Shown: positions 17,405 to 25,115 of the stretch, in pieces
Position numbering within the stretch: position 1 is the first letter of the stretch
How the letters are laid out: every line of letters begins with the position of its first letter
NCBI GenBank assembly: GCA_016705575.1
Contig: JADIXX010000003.1
Span: 248,001 to 312,000, forward strand
Reading direction: 5' to 3'
DNA: 64,000 nt
DNA from: Candidatus Aalborgicola defluviihabitans
Lineage (GTDB): Bacteria > Pseudomonadota > Gammaproteobacteria > Burkholderiales > Burkholderiaceae_C
Notes under the pieces: generated by a model
What the model saw: the letters and a program-made list of their open reading frames with translations, nothing else
What the model was told of the DNA's origin: nothing
Database searches by the model: none
Made by a program: the position numbers and the translations under genes

Positions 17405-18106
17405 TTACTCGGCTGCACCGATGGTGAGCGTTACTGCTCCGATGCCTTGCACATGGCCGGTGATGACGTCGCCGGTCTTGACTGCGCCAACGCCTTCGGG
17501 TGTTCCGGTGTAGATCAAATCACCGGGTTGCAGGTGGTAGAACAGCGACAGATCGGCGATGATTTCGCGCACGCTCCAGATCAGCTTGTCCACATTGGAA
17601 GATTGCTGGGTTTGACCGTTGACTTCCAACTCGATAGTGCCCTGGTCGATAATCTGCCCCTGCATGGGCACGATTTCCGAACACACAGACGATTGCTCTA
17701 CATCCTTGCCCAAGTCCCAGGGCCGGCCTTTGTCGCGGGCCACCAGCTGCAGGTCGCGCCGGGTCATGTCCAGCCCGGCAGCGTAGCCATATATCAGTTC
17801 ATGGGCGCTATCCAGGCCGACGCGAAAGCCTGCCTTGCCAATGGCCACCACCATCTCCATCTCGAAATGGAAGTTCTGGGTTTCGGGTGGATACGGTGTG
17901 GTGGACCCACTGTCCAGCAGCGTGTCACGCGACTTGGTGAAGTAAAACGGCCGCTCGACGGACTTGTCCACCGGTTTGCCCATCTCGATGGCATGCGCAT
18001 GGTAGTTGCGACCCACAAAGAACAGGCGGTTGATGGGGAAGCGCTCGGTCTTGCCACGGATGGGCAGGGACTGGACGGCGGGTGGCGGGAAAATGTAAGC
18101 AGTCAT
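17405..18106 (-). CDS. Fumarylpyruvate hydrolase (FAH family)
   Basis: A 233-residue fumarylacetoacetate-hydrolase-fold protein with the core patterns FFVGRNYHAHA, HFEMEMVVAIG (metal-binding acidic residues), GYAAGLDMTRRDLQ and GDLIYTGTPEGVG. It should split fumarylpyruvate into fumarate and pyruvate, the last gentisate-pathway step. ATG 18106 gives the usual N-terminus but has a poor ribosome site; an upstream ATG at 18,139 overlaps the dioxygenase stop and could permit coupled translation. Confidence 0.87.
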   Translation of the reverse strand: MTAYIFPPPAVQSLPIRGKTERFPINRLFFVGRNYHAHAIEMGKPVDKSVERPFYFTKSRDTLLDSGSTTPYPPETQNFHFEMEMVVAIGKAGFRVGLDSAHELIYGYAAGLDMTRRDLQLVARDKGRPWDLGKDVEQSSVCSEIVPMQGQIIDQGTIELEVNGQTQQSSNVDKLIWSVREIIADLSLFYHLQPGDLIYTGTPEGVGAVKTGDVITGHVQGIGAVTLTIGAAE

Positions 18107-18122
18107 GGGGTTGGTTTTTGGT

Positions 18123-19160
18123 TTATCCGCGGTTCTCATAGACGCCGAGCTTGCGGTGCAGGGGCGACTCGTCGGCGATGAAGAGGAAAGCAGGCTGGTC
18201 GGCTTGCAGGTTCTTCAGCGTCACGGACTCGTAACCCGGTGTGCAGCAGGTGTCAGCCTCGGCCAGGGCAAAGGTCTTGCTGACCACTTGCACTTCAGCT
18301 GCGCCTTCGATCAGGTGGAACACCTGTGACGGCGAGCGTGCCGGCAGACGCAGCGTTTGACCAGGGCGCAGCATCAGTGCGTAGAAGCCCAGGTTGTTTT
18401 GCGCATCTTTGACGGTCTCCGGGTTAACGTAGGTAACCTGCACGGCTTGCAGATCGGCGCGATCCGAGGCGAGTGCCAGTAACGACGCCTTGGCTTGGGC
18501 CCAGGGGTAGCGCAGCATGGGGTAGGCCTTGTCGCTGCGCTCGAATACCGGGCTTGGCACCACGCCACCGCTGGCATAGGCCTGGTCGCCGCGCCCCGGC
18601 TTGACCTGTTGGCGCACACCTTCGACAGCGTAGGAGGTCTCGGTGTAGTAAATGATGGGCAGGTCCAGCACATCCAGCCAGACCACGGGCTGATCGCCAT
18701 CGTGTCCGTGCTCATGCCACAGACCGGTAGGGGTAAGGATCAGGTCGCCGCGCTGCATGGGGCATTTTTCGCCATCTACCGTGGTGTAGGCACCTTCGCC
18801 TTCCACGACCATGCGCACGGCATTGGGTGAGTGGTAATGACTGGGGGCCCACTCACCGGGCAACAACAACTGCATTCCCAAGTACATGGCGGGACTGGCC
18901 TTCATGTTCTCCAGGCCGTGGCCCGGGTTGGCCAGCACCAGTACGCGGCGTTCCGCCTTTTCCATGGGAGTGAGCTCGCCCGCTTGCATGAGGAGCGGAC
19001 GCAGCGTGGCGTAGGGCCAGTGAATGGCCTGCGTAGCGCGCGTGGGGACATTGTGCGGCAACACGGCACGCAGACTGGGCCACAGCGGCACCAGGTTCTT
19101 GCGGGTCAACGCATCGCGGTAGTCTTGGGGCAAATCTTCTAGGCGACCGAGTTCATGCAT
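18123..19160 (-). CDS. Gentisate 1,2-dioxygenase (cupin)
   Basis: A 345-residue bicupin dioxygenase. The first cupin carries the iron ligands in PSHYHSPNAVRMVVEGEGAY and TPTGLWHEHGHDGD, as in gentisate dioxygenases; the second cupin (about residue 245 onward) is degenerate. It opens the ring of gentisate to maleylpyruvate using Fe(II) and O2. ATG 19160 follows GGAGA at good spacing; the open frame extends upstream across the intergenic region but has no support there. First gene of the operon, divergent from a LysR gene. Confidence 0.92.
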   Translation of the reverse strand: MHELGRLEDLPQDYRDALTRKNLVPLWPSLRAVLPHNVPTRATQAIHWPYATLRPLLMQAGELTPMEKAERRVLVLANPGHGLENMKASPAMYLGMQLLLPGEWAPSHYHSPNAVRMVVEGEGAYTTVDGEKCPMQRGDLILTPTGLWHEHGHDGDQPVVWLDVLDLPIIYYTETSYAVEGVRQQVKPGRGDQAYASGGVVPSPVFERSDKAYPMLRYPWAQAKASLLALASDRADLQAVQVTYVNPETVKDAQNNLGFYALMLRPGQTLRLPARSPSQVFHLIEGAAEVQVVSKTFALAEADTCCTPGYESVTLKNLQADQPAFLFIADESPLHRKLGVYENRG

Positions 19161-19256
19161 GGTCTGTCTCCGGTAATTTGTTAGGGGGTGTTGGACAGTG
19201 GGTTGGATCGTAAAAGTCGATTGACATGCTGTAAATCCGCAACACTTAATATTCAG

Positions 19257-19273
19257 TATTCGAAATTCGAATA
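19257..19273. promoter_or_regulatory. Perfect 17-bp palindrome, LysR-type binding box
   Basis: tattcgaaattcgaata is a perfect palindrome around one central base and fits the T-N11-A rule of LysR regulators, with ATTC...GAAT half-sites as in NahR/NagR boxes. It lies 9 bases before the LysR start codon and about 97 bases before the gentisate dioxygenase start, a layout for autorepression plus divergent activation. Confidence 0.7.
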
Positions 19274-19282
19274 AAGGTCGGC

Positions 19283-20188
19283 ATGAACACCATCGATATT
19301 CGCCTCTTGCAGGTGTTGGATGCGATTTACCGCACCCGTAGCGTGACCGGCGCCGCCACGGCGCTGGATTTGGGCCAGCCCGCCGTGAGCGTGGCGCTGT
19401 CCAAGCTGCGCCAACAATTTGGTGACCCGCTGTTTGTGCGCACCTCCAAGGGCATGGAGCCCACACCGTTGGGTGAGGGGCTGGTGCGTCCGGTGCGCAG
19501 CGCATTGGAGGCACTGGAAGTGGTGCTGGGCCACCGGGATACCTTTGAACCGGCCACTTCCGAGCGCACCTTTCGCATCTGCATGACCGACATCAGTCAG
19601 TTGGTGCTGCTGCCCAAGCTGTGGGCAACCCTGCGCGCTACCGCGCCCAATATTCGCATCGAGATCATTCCGCTGACCAAAGACATTGCCCGCCTGCTGG
19701 AAAGCGGGGAGGCCGATCTGGCTCTGGGCTACCTGCCGCAACTGGAGGCAGGTTTCTACCAGAACGTGCTGTTTGTTCAGCACTTTGTCTGCATGGTCAG
19801 TGCCCACCACCCGCGCATCCAGCACGAGCTGACCCTGCACCACTTTGCGTCCGAAGACCATGCCGTTATCAGTTCGTCAGGCTCTGCACCGCTGTTGATT
19901 GATCAGGAAATTGCGCGCATGGGTATCAAGCGCAAGATTTCGCTGAAGATTCCAAACTTTATCGGCGCGGCGCTGGTGGTGGAGCACACCGACCTGATCA
20001 TCACCATCCCTTCGCGCTTGGGCGATGTGCTGCATGGCCGTGGCGCCTTGCGCACCTTTGCGGTCCCGTTTCAGTTACCCCAGTACGAGGTCAAGCAGCA
20101 CTGGCACGAGCGCTACCACAACGACCCTGGTTCACAATGGCTGCGCCGGGTGATTGCCGAGCTTTTAACGACGCGGCCGGCAGCCTAA
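19283..20188 (+). CDS. LysR-family regulator of the gentisate operon
   Basis: A 301-residue LysR protein. The winged-helix HTH lies at residues 1-62 (DIRLLQVLDAIYRTRSVTGA, then LGQPAVSVALSKLRQQFGDP), followed by a periplasmic-binding-like effector domain. It belongs to the NodD/NahR/NagR-like group. It is divergent from the gentisate dioxygenase gene and carries a perfect palindrome just upstream. The likely effector is 3-hydroxybenzoate or gentisate, by context. Confidence 0.88.
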   Translation: MNTIDIRLLQVLDAIYRTRSVTGAATALDLGQPAVSVALSKLRQQFGDPLFVRTSKGMEPTPLGEGLVRPVRSALEALEVVLGHRDTFEPATSERTFRICMTDISQLVLLPKLWATLRATAPNIRIEIIPLTKDIARLLESGEADLALGYLPQLEAGFYQNVLFVQHFVCMVSAHHPRIQHELTLHHFASEDHAVISSSGSAPLLIDQEIARMGIKRKISLKIPNFIGAALVVEHTDLIITIPSRLGDVLHGRGALRTFAVPFQLPQYEVKQHWHERYHNDPGSQWLRRVIAELLTTRPAA

Positions 20189-20195
20189 ACGGGCA

Positions 20196-21074
20196 TCACC
20201 CGCCTGCAAGCTTCGGTTTGACCGCCAGTTGATGTCGAAAGGCGCGCGGCGATATGCCTGCAGCGCGCGCAAACACACGGCTGAAATGGGCTGGATCGGC
20301 AAAGCCCAACGCGTAGGCAATGGTGGCCACCCGCAGGTTGGTGTAGGCCAGTCGGCGCCGGGCCTCACGCAGCACCCGGGCATCCATCAGCCGGGAGGCA
20401 GGTTCCCCAGTGGCGGCGCGCACTACGCGGCTGAGGTGGGTGGGGGAAATTGACAGGGCCCTGGCATAGTCGGCAACGCCCCAGTGCTCCAGAAAATGCT
20501 CTTCCACCAACGCCTCAAAGCGCTGCAGCAGTTGCGTTTTTTCCAGATCGGCAGGGGTCCGCTCGCTGTGCGACATGCAGCGGGCGGTCAGCCCCAAAAG
20601 GGTTGCGCACAGGCCGCGCAGCACCAGGGCGCGGGCCTGGCCCAACCCGTTGTATTCGTCCCAGATTTGTTGCATGACGGCGCCCAGCGCGGCATCGACT
20701 GCACTGACAACGGGCTGTCCCAGCGTGTGCCGCACATCGCCCACCCCGGCCAGGATCAGGTCCAGTATTTCATCCGCCAGGGTCACTACAAAGCCTTGGG
20801 TGTCGGGCTCGAAGGTGAAGGCGTGCACGGCCCCGGGGGGCACGTTAACAAGCGTCATGGCGCCAAAGGGAACGGCGCGCCCTTCCAAATGCACCATGCC
20901 GGCACCACTTTGCACCAGCATCAACTGGTGCAGGCGGCCATGGCGGTGGGGTACCAGTTCCCAGTCGTGCAGCGAGGAACGGGCAGCGATGGTTTCGCAG
21001 TGCATCACGTCGGGGAGCTGGGTGGACTCGCCGAAGAGACCGTGGGACAGAACGATGCCGTTGTGGAGTTGCAT
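20196..21074 (-). CDS. AraC-family regulator (PobR/PobC-like)
   Basis: A 292-residue AraC/XylS regulator. The N-terminal cupin-like effector domain contains PHRHGRLHQLMLVQSGAG; the C-terminal double HTH covers roughly residues 190-290 (ALSISPTHLSRVVRAATGEP, then YALGFADPAHFSRVFARAAG). It is divergent from pobA, as in pseudomonads where an AraC-type protein activates pobA with 4-hydroxybenzoate. ATG 21074 is preferred; a TTG at 21,089 is the alternative. Confidence 0.87.
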   Translation of the reverse strand: MQLHNGIVLSHGLFGESTQLPDVMHCETIAARSSLHDWELVPHRHGRLHQLMLVQSGAGMVHLEGRAVPFGAMTLVNVPPGAVHAFTFEPDTQGFVVTLADEILDLILAGVGDVRHTLGQPVVSAVDAALGAVMQQIWDEYNGLGQARALVLRGLCATLLGLTARCMSHSERTPADLEKTQLLQRFEALVEEHFLEHWGVADYARALSISPTHLSRVVRAATGEPASRLMDARVLREARRRLAYTNLRVATIAYALGFADPAHFSRVFARAAGISPRAFRHQLAVKPKLAGG

Positions 21075-21109
21075 GTTCGAATCGTACAAGTTTTGGATGG
21101 AATGCGGTA

Positions 21110-21138
21110 TTGAAGCCAGCAGGCTTTGCCATTATTCT
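21110..21138 (+). promoter_or_regulatory. Candidate sigma-70 promoter of pobA
   Basis: TTGAAG (21,110-21,115) and TATTCT (21,133-21,138) are 17 bases apart and lie about 50 bases upstream of the pobA ATG. Because an AraC activator is divergent, this may be a weak activated promoter. Confidence 0.45.
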
Positions 21139-21186
21139 TCGTTCACGGTATGCCCGTCGCAGCTTTCAAAATCAGGAGACATTCAC

Positions 21187-22359
21187 ATGAAAACCAGCGT
21201 TTGCATTATTGGCGGGGGCCCATCGGGCCTCATGCTGTCCCAGCTCTTGCACCTCAAGGGCATTGACACCGTGGTTCTGGAGCGCCAGAGCCGCGAATAC
21301 GTGCTGAGCCGTATTCGCGCCGGCGTGCTGGAGCACGGCTTTGCGGCCCTGATGCGCGAGGCCCAGTGCGGTGAGCGCATGGACCGCGAAGGCGAGATCC
21401 ATGACGGCTTCATTATTGCCCACGATGGTCAGCAGAGCCGGGTCGATTTACACAAGTACAGTGGCGGCAGCTCTGTGGTGGTGTATGGCCAAACCGAGCT
21501 GACGCGCGACCTGTATGAGGCGCGTGACAAGATGAAGGGCATCGTCATCCACAACGCCGAGGACGTGCAGCCCCACGACCTGAAAACTGCCAACCCCTTT
21601 GTGACCTACCGGGATGGCGACGAGGTCGTGCGTATCGATTGCGACTACGTCATCGGTGCCGATGGTTTTCATGGTGTCAGCCGCAAGTCCATTCCGCGTG
21701 ACGTGCTCAAGGAATATGAGAAGGTCTATCCCTTTGGCTGGCTGGGCGTGCTGTCGCGCACCAAGCCGGTGTCGCCGGAGTTGATCTACGCCAAGCACGA
21801 GCGTGGTTTTGCCCTGTGCTCGCTGCGCTCACAGGTGCTGAGCCGTTACTACATCCAGGTGCCGCTCTCCGACACGGTGGAAGAATGGTCGGACGAGAAG
21901 TTCTGGGGAGAACTCAAGCGCCGCTTGCCAGCCGAGGTGGCCGCGCGCCTGATCACCGGGCCGTCCATCGAAAAGTCGATTGCGCCCCTGCGCTCCTTCG
22001 TGGCCGAACCCATGCGCTACGGCAACCTGTTCCTGGCCGGCGATGCGGCCCACATCGTGCCGCCTACCGGCGCACGCGGTCTCAACAGCGCGGCATCCGA
22101 CATTTACTACCTGTACCACGCCATGGTGGCGCACTACAAAAATGGTGATGATTCGGGGCTGGACAACTACTCCGCCAAGGCACTGGCCCGTGTCTGGAAG
22201 GCCCAGCGCTTCTCATGGTGGATGACGACCATGCTGCACACCTTTGCGGACGGTATCGGTTACGACCAGAAGCTGCAGCAGACCGAGTTGGAGTACCTGT
22301 TTTCATCGGAAAAGGCACTGGGTTCGCTGGCCGAAAACTACGTTGGATTGCCGTTTTAA
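21187..22359 (+). CDS. pobA: 4-hydroxybenzoate 3-monooxygenase
   Basis: A 390-residue flavoprotein monooxygenase with the FAD motif IIGGGPSGLMLSQLL at residue 7, SRIRAGVLEHG as in PobA, the DG motif YVIGADGFHGVSR, and LFLAGDAAHIVPPTGARGLN. It converts 4-hydroxybenzoate to protocatechuate with NADPH and O2. ATG 21187 is set by AGGAGA. It would use the 4-hydroxybenzoate released by the thioesterase of the left operon if p-coumarate is the substrate. It converges with, and overlaps by 4 bases, the radical SAM gene. Confidence 0.95.
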   Translation: MKTSVCIIGGGPSGLMLSQLLHLKGIDTVVLERQSREYVLSRIRAGVLEHGFAALMREAQCGERMDREGEIHDGFIIAHDGQQSRVDLHKYSGGSSVVVYGQTELTRDLYEARDKMKGIVIHNAEDVQPHDLKTANPFVTYRDGDEVVRIDCDYVIGADGFHGVSRKSIPRDVLKEYEKVYPFGWLGVLSRTKPVSPELIYAKHERGFALCSLRSQVLSRYYIQVPLSDTVEEWSDEKFWGELKRRLPAEVAARLITGPSIEKSIAPLRSFVAEPMRYGNLFLAGDAAHIVPPTGARGLNSAASDIYYLYHAMVAHYKNGDDSGLDNYSAKALARVWKAQRFSWWMTTMLHTFADGIGYDQKLQQTELEYLFSSEKALGSLAENYVGLPF

Positions 22360-23255
22360 ATTCCGCGCGCCCAGGCTGACCGCAACGCGGCGGCTTGGGG
22401 GCGGTCGATGGCCGTACGCACCTCGGCCAACAGGCGGGGCTTTTCGGCACCCAGCGTACCCTTGAGCACCAGCCAGTTGGAGGCGTGGTCGCTGCGAAAC
22501 ACTGTGCGTTTAAGCTCCAGCGCTTGCAGCAGTTGTTCAATCTCACGGAATAATTCATGTGGGTCCAGCGGTTCCCACTCGGGGAAGCCCTGGCGAAAGC
22601 GGGCCTCGCCTTGCGGAAAGCTCACGACCAGACTGGCCAGAAACTCGGGTTGGGTGGCGTTGGCCAGACGTGCGGACTGTAGCGCGTGCTGCTGGGTCAG
22701 CACCCGCCCGCCCAGTCCATTGAGCAGCATGACGGAGCGGGTGATGCCGGCAGCACCCAGCTTGTCCAACGCATCGCTGGTCGTCGCAAAAGTCTCGCCT
22801 TTGTTGACGCGCTGCAGCACTGTGTCGTCACCAGATTCCGCACCGACATAGGCCAGCGTCAGGCCGGCCTGTAGCAGGTCGCGCAGGTCCTGCACACTCT
22901 TGCTGCGCACATTGCGTGGCAAACAGTAACTGGAAATCCGCCGCACGTGGGGCAGGTGCGTGCGGATGGCCGTCAGCACCGCCATCAGCCGCCGGGTGGA
23001 CAGCGCCATGGCATCGCCATCTCCCAAAAACACGCGCTGAACCTGGCTGCCAAATTGCTCTGCGCAGCGCTGGATAGATTGCAGCGTCTCGGCCTCGTCG
23101 CGCACGGCAAAGGCCTTTTGCGGCTCGGTGTACATCTCGCAGTAGGTACATTGGTTCCACGAGCAGCCGTTGGTCACCGGCAAAATCAGCGACTGTGCCT
23201 CGCTGGGTGGTCGAAACACTGGATTGATGTAGTGAATGGGTATAGTTGGATGCAC
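22356..23255 (-). CDS. Radical SAM protein
   Basis: About 299 residues from GTG 23255; the frame is open further, with in-frame ATGs at 23,303 and 23,435, so the start is uncertain. The 4Fe-4S cluster motif CSWNQCTYC (C-x4-C-x2-C as written) follows PPSEAQSLILPVTNG, and GDGDAMALS and GAESGDD are the usual radical SAM barrel patterns. It belongs to a group of oxygen-independent coproporphyrinogen-III-oxidase-like proteins with unknown substrates. It diverges from tesB with only 12 bases between the chosen starts. Confidence 0.78.
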   Translation of the reverse strand: MHPTIPIHYINPVFRPPSEAQSLILPVTNGCSWNQCTYCEMYTEPQKAFAVRDEAETLQSIQRCAEQFGSQVQRVFLGDGDAMALSTRRLMAVLTAIRTHLPHVRRISSYCLPRNVRSKSVQDLRDLLQAGLTLAYVGAESGDDTVLQRVNKGETFATTSDALDKLGAAGITRSVMLLNGLGGRVLTQQHALQSARLANATQPEFLASLVVSFPQGEARFRQGFPEWEPLDPHELFREIEQLLQALELKRTVFRSDHASNWLVLKGTLGAEKPRLLAEVRTAIDRPQAAALRSAWARGI

Positions 23256-23267
23256 AAAATCGACTCC

Positions 23268-24173
23268 ATGCAGAAAGGCGCAGGCGCTCAATTGAACACC
23301 CATCTTAGTGCAACCAGCGCACTCGACCAATTGCTGGACTTGTTCCAGTTGGAAACCATTCAGGACGACCATTTCATCGGGCAAAGCCTGGATCTGGGCT
23401 TTCGCAACCTTTTTGGTGGTCACATTTTGGGCCAATCACTCGTGGCCGCAGGCAACACCTGCGCGCAACGCCGCGCCCATTCGCTGCATGCCTATTTCAT
23501 CCGGGGAGGTGATCCTCTGGCGCCGATTGATTACAAGGTGGAGCGCGTGCGCGACGGCAACACCTTCAGCGTGCGCCGGGTGGTCGCATCGCAGGCAGAC
23601 AAGGCCATCCTGATCCTGTCGGCGTCCTTTCAAGCGGATGAGCGAGGGTTTGAGCACCAGCTGCCAATGCCGCAAGTGCCTGCGCCCGAATCGCTACCCA
23701 GCGCTGCCCGCAGCAGCCGTCCGGTGCCGGAGTTGATCCCCTTGCAGGCGGGCGCCCAGGGGACGCCTGATCTGGCCTTCGACATTCGCCCCATCGACCC
23801 AGTGGACCCCTTCCACCCTGAGAAAAGGCCACCCCACCAGTCGATTTGGTTTCGCGCTGCCGGCCCAGTGCAGGGCGATCAGGCCTTGCACCAGTGCCTG
23901 TTGGCCTACGCTTCGGATTTTGGTTTGCTGGGCACCAGCCTGCGGCCCCACGCCGCCACTTACTACCAGCCCAACATGGTGACCGCGAGCCTGGACCATG
24001 CCATGTGGTTCTACAACGACTTCCGCATCGACGATTGGTTGCTATATGACTGCACAAGCCCGGCCGCCAGCCAAGCGCGGGGCCTGAACCACGGCAATAT
24101 CTTTCGCCGTGATGGAACACTGGTGGCCTGCGTCACGCAGGAAGGCCTGATCCGGCGCGTGCCAGGCGTGTAG
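23268..24173 (+). CDS. tesB: Acyl-CoA thioesterase II
   Basis: A 301-residue double-hotdog thioesterase. The N-terminal hotdog has FGGHILGQSLVAAGNT and RAHSLHAYFIRGGD; the C-terminal hotdog has LLAYASDFGLLGTSL, SLDHAMWFYNDFRIDDWLLY and GLNHGNIFRRDGTLVA, all typical of TesB. It hydrolyses medium and long acyl-CoAs in the cytoplasm. ATG 23268 is chosen, with ATG 23250 possible. It may limit acyl-CoA build-up during catabolism. Confidence 0.92.
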   Translation: MQKGAGAQLNTHLSATSALDQLLDLFQLETIQDDHFIGQSLDLGFRNLFGGHILGQSLVAAGNTCAQRRAHSLHAYFIRGGDPLAPIDYKVERVRDGNTFSVRRVVASQADKAILILSASFQADERGFEHQLPMPQVPAPESLPSAARSSRPVPELIPLQAGAQGTPDLAFDIRPIDPVDPFHPEKRPPHQSIWFRAAGPVQGDQALHQCLLAYASDFGLLGTSLRPHAATYYQPNMVTASLDHAMWFYNDFRIDDWLLYDCTSPAASQARGLNHGNIFRRDGTLVACVTQEGLIRRVPGV

Positions 24174-24438
24174 GCGCCTAAACGTCTAGGCACATTTTGG
24201 GTGTCTAGGTCTTGGCCACAAAGGCCTGGCGCAGGGTCTGAGGATCGAAACCCTGGGCGGCAATGGTCGAAATCAAGGGAAACAGCAGCAACTTGCGGTC
24301 CTGCTGGAGAACGGCAGCGTTGGGTAATAGGGGCGCATAGCGCAATGGCAGCGGTAAATTCCCTAGCGAGACGCTGGTTTGTGATTCGGAGACACTGGCG
24401 TTTGTGTAGAAATATCCCATTCATTCTGGAGAGACACC

Positions 24439-25023
24439 ATGAACAAACGCGCATTCCTGGCCACCTCGGCACTCGTTGGCCTTATGCCCCTGACCGCGTT
24501 GGCGGCTGCCAAGACTCCAGCGCGCGGGCCGGTGCTGCTCACGGTCAGCGGGGCCATCATGCGTTCCAACCGAGGTGCGCTGGACCCGGCGCTGGACCAG
24601 ATGATGGCCAAACATGGCCTGAAGTTTGACCGTGCCATGGCGTTTGATGCGGTCGATTTGTACCGTCTGCCGGCCGTCACGATCCGCCCGACGCTGGAAT
24701 ACGATGCCAAGCCCCACACGCTGTCCGGCCCGTTGGTCAGTACCGTGCTGGCTGCCGCCGGTGTGGCGCTGGACGGCGCCTTCACCATTGGCCTGCGGGC
24801 TGTGGATGGGTACAACGTCAATGTAAGCTTGGCCGAGTTACAGCGCATGCGCATGCTGGTGGCCACCCATATGGACGGCAAGCCGCTGGCCTTGGGTGGG
24901 CTGGGTCCGCTGTGGGCCGTGTTTGACGCCGGTGCGGTCGCGCCCTACAAGGACCAGCCGCTGAAGGAGCGCTTTGCCCAATGCCCTTGGGGGCTGTACC
25001 ACATGGACGTGCAGAAGACCTGA
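24439..25023 (+). CDS. Exported protein of molybdopterin-oxidoreductase-like fold
   Basis: A 194-residue protein with a Sec-type signal peptide (MNKRAFLATSALVGLMPLTA). The mature part (LLTVSGAI, VDLYRLPAVTIRPT, VDGYNVNVSLAELQ, GPLWAVFDAGAVAPYKD) resembles the small soluble proteins of the sulfite-oxidase-like, molybdopterin-binding fold, but I see no conserved cofactor cysteine. It probably does not bind molybdopterin itself. It converges on a molybdopterin oxidoreductase gene downstream; any functional tie is inference. Confidence 0.6.
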   Translation: MNKRAFLATSALVGLMPLTALAAAKTPARGPVLLTVSGAIMRSNRGALDPALDQMMAKHGLKFDRAMAFDAVDLYRLPAVTIRPTLEYDAKPHTLSGPLVSTVLAAAGVALDGAFTIGLRAVDGYNVNVSLAELQRMRMLVATHMDGKPLALGGLGPLWAVFDAGAVAPYKDQPLKERFAQCPWGLYHMDVQKT

Positions 25024-25030
25024 GCTGGTT

Positions 25031-25110
25031 GTAGCTGGTTAAAACGCAGATAGCTACAATTTTTGTAGCTATCTATGTATATTTGACGAGGGCTAGAGGC
25101 CTATTTTTCT
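25031..25110 (-). repeat. Dispersed short repeat, copy b
   Basis: The spacer between the two convergent genes contains a hairpin (tagctacaa and ttgtagcta, with atagctac...gtagctat arms) and then the core acgagggcta at 25,086-25,095 followed by gaggcctattttt. This is the fullest copy of the family in the window. The hairpin could also serve as a bidirectional terminator. Confidence 0.75.
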
Positions 25111-25115
25111 TGTAA

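Noticed and set aside
24174..24438. Terminator for tesB from gccta/taggc near 24,176-24,200
   Set aside because: Only five paired bases and no T tract; too weak to list. The rest of this 265-base spacer shows nothing.
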